Part shown: positions 60,384-64,000 of the stretch, piece after piece
Layout: every line of letters begins with the position of its first letter
Numbering within the stretch: the first letter of the stretch is position 1
From: Bdellovibrio sp. SKB1291214
GTDB lineage: Bacteria > Bdellovibrionota > Bdellovibrionia > Bdellovibrionales > Bdellovibrionaceae
Length of the DNA stretch: 64,000 nt
Reading direction: 5' to 3'
Assembly: GCF_002209355.2 (NCBI RefSeq)
Contig: NZ_CP106855.1
Coordinates: 1,736,001 to 1,800,000, forward strand
The notes under the pieces: model-generated
The model's database searches: none
The model's input: only the letters and a program-made list of their open reading frames with translations
What the model was told of the DNA's origin: nothing
Position numbers and translations under genes: made by a program

Positions 60384-61397
60384 ATGAGAAAAGTATTTCT
60401 GCTTTCGCTACTTGTTTTATCTGCGTGTGCTTCTCAACCACCTAAGACTGAAGAGGCTTCGCAACCGGTTCCCTCGAAAGGATTCGATGCAGAGCTGACC
60501 AAGTTCGATTATCCATTTCCGGTTTCATTCTATTCATTCCGTGCGCAAAACCAAGATTTGAAAATGGCTTACATGGATGTGGCGCCTGATAAGGGTTCTG
60601 ACAAAGTGATCGTGCTTTTGCACGGTAAAAACTTTTCGGGTTACTATTTCGAAGACATGGCCAAGATTCTTGTTGGAAAAGGTTATCGCGTGATCATGAT
60701 TGATCAAATTGGTTTCGGTAAATCGACGAAGCCCGCCCTCTTTCAATACTCACTTCACGGGTTGGCGTCCTACGCAAAAATGCTCTTGGATAATTTGAAA
60801 ATCACTAAGTTCCAATTGGTGGGGCACTCAATGGGAGGCATGCTGGCCGCTCGATACGCATTGATGTATCCTGAAAACGTCACAAAGCTTTTCATGATTG
60901 ATCCGTTGGGCCTTGAGGATTGGAAAACTTTGACGACTTATAAAAGCGTTGATCAGCTTTACGATCAGGAGCTTTCAAACAATATAGATAAAGTTAAAAA
61001 GTATCAGCTTGAGTACTATTACGACGGCAAATGGAAACCAGAATACGACAAGTACTTGGTGCCTGCCCAAGGTTGGTTCGAAGGCCCAGACAGTCAGCGT
61101 TTAGCCTTCACATCGGCTCTGACATCCGAGGCGATCTTTACTCAGCCTGTGTACTATGAATTCAAGAATCTAAAAATGCCAACGGTGCTTGTGATCGGAA
61201 CCAAAGACAAAACAGCTATTGGTAAGGCCTGGGCCCCTGAAGAGAACAAAATGAAAATGGGCAACTACCCTAAGATGGCCAAAGACGTCATCAGCAAAAT
61301 CAAAAAAGGAAAGCTGATTCAACTCGAAGGAATGGGTCACACCCCGTTCATCGAAAACCCAGAAAAATTCTGGAAAGCCCTCACTCCACACCTCTAA
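60384..61397 (+). CDS. Alpha/beta-hydrolase lipoprotein
   Basis: This 337-residue protein has a classical lipoprotein signal L-S-A-C-A (cleavage before Cys15), a H-G-K-N-F oxyanion region, the nucleophile G-H-S-M-G-G and the catalytic His in G-M-G-H-T-P-F. It is probably an outer-membrane or periplasmic lipoprotein hydrolase of unknown substrate. GGGGAGA precedes the ATG and can pair with TTCTC just upstream. A REP copy begins two bases after its stop. Confidence 0.85.
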   Translation: MRKVFLLSLLVLSACASQPPKTEEASQPVPSKGFDAELTKFDYPFPVSFYSFRAQNQDLKMAYMDVAPDKGSDKVIVLLHGKNFSGYYFEDMAKILVGKGYRVIMIDQIGFGKSTKPALFQYSLHGLASYAKMLLDNLKITKFQLVGHSMGGMLAARYALMYPENVTKLFMIDPLGLEDWKTLTTYKSVDQLYDQELSNNIDKVKKYQLEYYYDGKWKPEYDKYLVPAQGWFEGPDSQRLAFTSALTSEAIFTQPVYYEFKNLKMPTVLVIGTKDKTAIGKAWAPEENKMKMGNYPKMAKDVISKIKKGKLIQLEGMGHTPFIENPEKFWKALTPHL

Positions 61398-61398
61398 A

Positions 61399-61419
61399 GG
61401 TACGGACACACTTTGTCCA
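61399..61419 (+). repeat. REP-like hairpin, copy B
   Basis: Same sequence as copy A, plus orientation, starting two bases after the hydrolase stop. It lies on the 3' side of the RAYT gene. Confidence 0.85.
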
Positions 61420-61449
61420 AAGAGCCGCCGGCCTGGCAAAGGTGGACGG

Positions 61450-62046
61450 CTACGTCCTTCTCAATCGTTCTGCAATTTTGAATTCTGTTCTTTTAAGGGC
61501 TCTATTGATCGCAAGATATCTTTCGGCTTCGAAGCTCATATTCAACCAGTCGAATCGATTCTCTGGCATCTCCGCGAACCATTCGTTCTCCTTTAGGAGA
61601 GCGATGCTTTTAGCTGTGAAGGTGGAGTAAGGATATTCCTCCGCCTTACTGCAGATGCCAGCCGTAATTGGATTTCTGATCACATATTTATAAATCAAAG
61701 AGAATTGCTGGGGATCTCGAATGAGTGAGCCTTTGTAAGGACCGCCGAAAACATGATTAATTCTTTGCGCCCGAGAGTTGATTATTTTGCTGGTCGTCTT
61801 TTGAAAGTAGTTCATCGCCTCGCCCAAATTCGCATTATCAGAGCATTGGCAAATCAGGTGATAGTGATTGTTCATCAAAACGAATGCATAAACACCAAGG
61901 CCATATTTATAAGTGGTGTCTTTAAGAGTATGACTAAAAATATCCCAACAGGTCGAGATGGGAAGATAAAACCAATCCTTATTATTTGATCTAGCCATCA
62001 CGTGATAGGGGTGTTCGTTCGTATAGAGTATTTTCTTTCTCGCCAT
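61450..62046 (-). CDS. REP-associated tyrosine transposase (RAYT, Y1 transposase)
   Basis: This 198-residue protein (from ATG 62046) has the HUH motif M-N-N-H-Y-H-L-I, where His-x-His binds metal, and the Y1 transposase pattern P-Y-H-V-M-A-R-S-N-N and a Y-K-Y-V-I-R-N-P catalytic-Tyr helix. Such single-gene proteins cut and move REP hairpins. Four REP-like copies surround it. The open frame extends 39 codons further upstream through REP copy C, with no Shine-Dalgarno, so 62046 is preferred. A small hairpin GGACG-GCTA-CGTCC overlaps the stop. Confidence 0.85.
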   Translation of the reverse strand: MARKKILYTNEHPYHVMARSNNKDWFYLPISTCWDIFSHTLKDTTYKYGLGVYAFVLMNNHYHLICQCSDNANLGEAMNYFQKTTSKIINSRAQRINHVFGGPYKGSLIRDPQQFSLIYKYVIRNPITAGICSKAEEYPYSTFTAKSIALLKENEWFAEMPENRFDWLNMSFEAERYLAINRALKRTEFKIAERLRRT

Positions 62047-62101
62047 GATGGATTGTGCTGCGAGAGTTACGCCAGGAAGGTATTGAGTAAAACAGCGAGC
62101 T

Positions 62102-62122
62102 TGGACAAAGTGTGTCCGTACC
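62102..62122 (-). repeat. REP-like hairpin, copy C
   Basis: Same sequence as copy A in minus orientation, about 55 bases upstream of the RAYT start. Confidence 0.85.
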
Positions 62123-62124
62123 AC

Positions 62125-62153
62125 GAAAAAAGGCCCCCTTGCGGGAGCCTTTT
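62125..62153 (-). terminator. Intrinsic terminator of trigger factor gene
   Basis: On the minus strand AAAAGGCTCCC pairs with GGGGGCCTTTT (one G-T pair) around GCAA and ends in TTTTTT. It lies between REP copies C and D. Confidence 0.8.
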
Positions 62154-62156
62154 GAA

Positions 62157-62177
62157 TGGACAAAGTGTGTCCGTACC
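62157..62177 (-). repeat. REP-like hairpin, copy D
   Basis: Same sequence as copy A in minus orientation, touching the last base of the trigger-factor stop codon. The REP has entered between the stop and its terminator. Confidence 0.85.
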
Positions 62178-63490
62178 TAGTTTTGTTCGTCTTTGAATGT
62201 GCCGGCTGGAACTTCTTTTACTTTGATTGTTTTGTTCAAGAAGTTGATCACTTTTTCTTCAGTGATTTGGTAGCTCAAGCGGCTTGCTTGGTCAGGACGG
62301 CCATAGAATTCTTTGATACGAGAAACTTCGATACCAGTTTGTTTTGCGTATTCTTCGAATTTCGCATCAACGTCTTCTTTTTTCGCGAATAGATCATGTT
62401 TTTTCGCAATAGCATCAACCAAGAAAGATGATTGGATCATCTCAGTCGCTGTTGCTGTGAAATCTGCATCCCATTTTTGAACGTAAGAACCGAAGTCAGC
62501 TTCGCCCATGCCTTGATCAGCCATGCGCTTTTTGAAGTCTTCAACCAATGAAGCTTTTTGCTCTTTCAACAAAGAAGGAGGAACTTCAACTGGATTTTCT
62601 TTAACCAAAGTTTTCAAAGTGCGGTTTTTGAAGCCGTCTTCGATACGTTTTTTATCATTTGCTTCAAGGTCTTCTTGGATTGTTTTTTTCAAATCAGCCA
62701 AAGACTCAGGTCCACCCAAAGTTTTGATGAACTCATCGTTCAACTCAGGCAATACTTTTGCTTTGATTTCTTTCAAAGTAACTTTGAATTCAACTGCTTT
62801 ACCAGCAAGCTCTGCAGAGTGGTATGGATCTGGGAATTTCAAAGACAAAGTTTTAGTTTCGCCTTTTTTCATTCCTACAACGCCTTCTTCGAAACCTTCG
62901 ATGAATTGTTTTGCGCCTAATTCAAGGTTGTGATCAGTGCCAGCGCCGTTTTCAAGTGGCTTACCATCAACGAAACCTTCGAAATCAAGAACTGCAGTGT
63001 CACCGTTTTTAGCAGTGCGATCTTCAGTTACAGTTTCGAAAGTTGCGCGAGATGAACGGATGTTGTTCAACACATCGTCAACTTTTTTAGCGTCGAAAGT
63101 GAAAGCTTCTTTTTCAACTTCCAAACCTTCGTATTTTTTCAAGTTGATCTCTGGGCGCACGTCAAATGCTGCAGAGAAAGAGAAGTCTTTGTTTTCAGAT
63201 GGATCAGCGAATTCGAACTCAGGGTAGCTGATTGGTTCCAATTTGTGCTCTTCCAAAGCTTGCGCGTAGTGTTTTTGAACTAGGTCTTGAACTACGTCTT
63301 GCTTAACACGGTCGCCGTACATTGATTTGATTGTGTTCAAAGGAGCTTTACCTTTACGGAAGCCTTTGATTTCTACGTCTTTTTGGATGCTTGTGAACAC
63401 TCTGTTGAAAGATTGAGCTACAACTGCAGCTGGGATTTCGATGTTCATCTTTCTTGAAAGGTTAGAAACCTTTTCTACATTTGATTTCAT
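62177..63490 (-). CDS. tig: Trigger factor
   Basis: This 437-residue ribosome-associated chaperone and prolyl isomerase has the ribosome-binding loop region G-F-R-K-G-K-A-P (family signature G-F-R-x-G-K-x-P) near residue 45, a FKBP-type middle domain (G-D-T-A-V-L-D-F-E-G) and a helical C-terminal cradle. ATG 63490 is chosen because AGGAG lies 8 bases upstream; a longer frame exists. Usually followed by clpP/clpX, but here the downstream side is the REP/RAYT region. Confidence 0.94.
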   Translation of the reverse strand: MKSNVEKVSNLSRKMNIEIPAAVVAQSFNRVFTSIQKDVEIKGFRKGKAPLNTIKSMYGDRVKQDVVQDLVQKHYAQALEEHKLEPISYPEFEFADPSENKDFSFSAAFDVRPEINLKKYEGLEVEKEAFTFDAKKVDDVLNNIRSSRATFETVTEDRTAKNGDTAVLDFEGFVDGKPLENGAGTDHNLELGAKQFIEGFEEGVVGMKKGETKTLSLKFPDPYHSAELAGKAVEFKVTLKEIKAKVLPELNDEFIKTLGGPESLADLKKTIQEDLEANDKKRIEDGFKNRTLKTLVKENPVEVPPSLLKEQKASLVEDFKKRMADQGMGEADFGSYVQKWDADFTATATEMIQSSFLVDAIAKKHDLFAKKEDVDAKFEEYAKQTGIEVSRIKEFYGRPDQASRLSYQITEEKVINFLNKTIKVKEVPAGTFKDEQN

Positions 63491-63607
63491 GCGATTACTC
63501 CTACATGTTAAAAACCGTCGGATAGTAGGGTATGCCCTCTCTGAAGGCACCTTATAATGCCATGCGTAATGCCTATATTTACAAGCTCAGAGACACTTTA
63601 AGCATCT

Positions 63608-64000
63608 ATGAAGCAAGAGATTCATTTTGTGACTGGAAAAGGTGGAGTTGGTAAGTCAGTAGTGGCTGCCGCACTCGCATTGAAACTAAGCCGACAGGGG
63701 AAAAAGGTCCTTTTGGTGGAGCTGGGTGATCAAAGCTTCTTTAAGGATTTCTTTGAATTACCCGAGGTCGGGTTTAAACCTCAGGAAATCAAATCGAACC
63801 TTTCGCTCGCATTATGGACGGGGGAGAGTGCCCTTCGTGAATACGCGCAGTACCTGATCAAGGTGGAAAGCCTCGCAAAATTATTCTTTGATAACGCTGT
63901 GATGAAGGCCTTCATCAACATAGCTCCGGGATTGCCAGAGCTTGCGATGCTAGGAAAAATTACTTCTGGCCCGCGTAAGTATGGTCCGCCCGTCAACTTT
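63608..64000 (+). CDS. ArsA/MinD-like P-loop ATPase, N-terminal part (cut by window edge)
   Basis: 131 codons are present, running off the right edge. The protein begins with H-F-V-T-G-K-G-G-V-G-K-S (deviant Walker A, 10-17) and V-L-L-V-E-L-G-D-Q-S, similar to ArsA/Get3-type ATPases. Such proteins deliver membrane proteins or anions. A tandem MinD-like partner may follow beyond the window. It is divergent from tig, with only a weak Shine-Dalgarno. Confidence 0.75.
   Translation, partial: MKQEIHFVTGKGGVGKSVVAAALALKLSRQGKKVLLVELGDQSFFKDFFELPEVGFKPQEIKSNLSLALWTGESALREYAQYLIKVESLAKLFFDNAVMKAFINIAPGLPELAMLGKITSGPRKYGPPVNF

Noticed and set aside
62047-62163. Upstream extension of the RAYT reading frame
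   Set aside because: It reads through REP copy C and part of the trigger-factor terminator, and the Y1 domain starts at M-A-R-K-K.
61399-62177. RAYT region as a complete IS element
   Set aside because: There is no ordinary pair of terminal repeats with target duplication; the inverted copies are REP-like hairpins that also occur outside the gene (copy A).

Overview
The window looks like chromosome from a Gram-negative predatory or predatory-like bacterium of the Bdellovibrio group (Bdellovibrionota). Supporting signs are the gene order rpsB-tsf-pyrH-frr-uppS-cdsA-rseP, many small secreted and lipoprotein genes (one with an unusual F-Q-N-C lipobox), a tiny lysine-repeat histone-like protein, an NtrC-type regulator, and a peptidoglycan-sugar salvage set (NagZ plus AmgK/MurU-like enzymes). 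Species assignment is inference; base composition looks moderate to AT-leaning. No prophage, CRISPR array or complete insertion sequence was seen.

Layout. 1-98 is the start of sucC. 225-4709 is an MCE (Mla-like) lipid transport operon with two different ATPases, two different permeases, one MCE protein and a putative outer-membrane protein. 4735-5067 holds terminators and a 39-residue histone-like gene. 5123-6527 has Tad-like membrane proteins and a small protein. 6534-8754 is a two-gene transsulfuration operon, followed by tRNA-Phe and dps. 9544-20767 is a long run of minus-strand housekeeping genes: ribosomal protein S2, EF-Ts, UMP kinase, ribosome recycling factor, undecaprenyl and phospholipid synthesis, RseP, TsaB, a MinD-like ATPase, a J-domain/HTH protein, a pseudouridine synthase, PgeF and a DNA glycosylase. 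21035-26937 holds an FAD protein, a CFI-box protein, PriA, a secreted protein and GalU.

27069-32010 has envelope genes: a lipoprotein, an M23 peptidase divergent from an outer-membrane protein, a small basic protein and a TonB-like protein. 32116-41885 combines NagZ, a TadG-like protein, two Cys/Gly/Ser-rich secreted proteins, the MurU/AmgK-like pair and a degenerate AAA-like protein. 42070-46566 has a sigma54 activator, a secreted esterase and an MsbA-type exporter. 46588-52211 is uvrA overlapped by a PBP1A gene. 52297-55450 holds a secreted coiled-coil protein, MscL with a zinc ribbon, a DUF481-like barrel and a small conserved protein. 55512-59591 is ftsE-ftsX-envC-ctpA, a cell-division and peptidoglycan-remodelling operon. 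59653-62177 has secreted proteins and a RAYT transposase-like gene among four REP-like hairpins; tig and the start of an ArsA/MinD-like ATPase close the window.

The most notable points are: (1) the MCE transporter pair of ATPases has complementary degenerate motifs, as expected for an asymmetric heterodimer with one working ATP site; (2) several envelope genes (TonB-like, FtsE, a secreted coiled-coil protein and, less strongly, PBP1A) have inverted repeats that bury the ribosome binding site; (3) a RAYT/REP system; (4) a MurNAc salvage route; (5) the 39-residue perfect tetrapeptide-repeat histone-like protein. All functions are assigned by reading motifs by eye; no database search was run.
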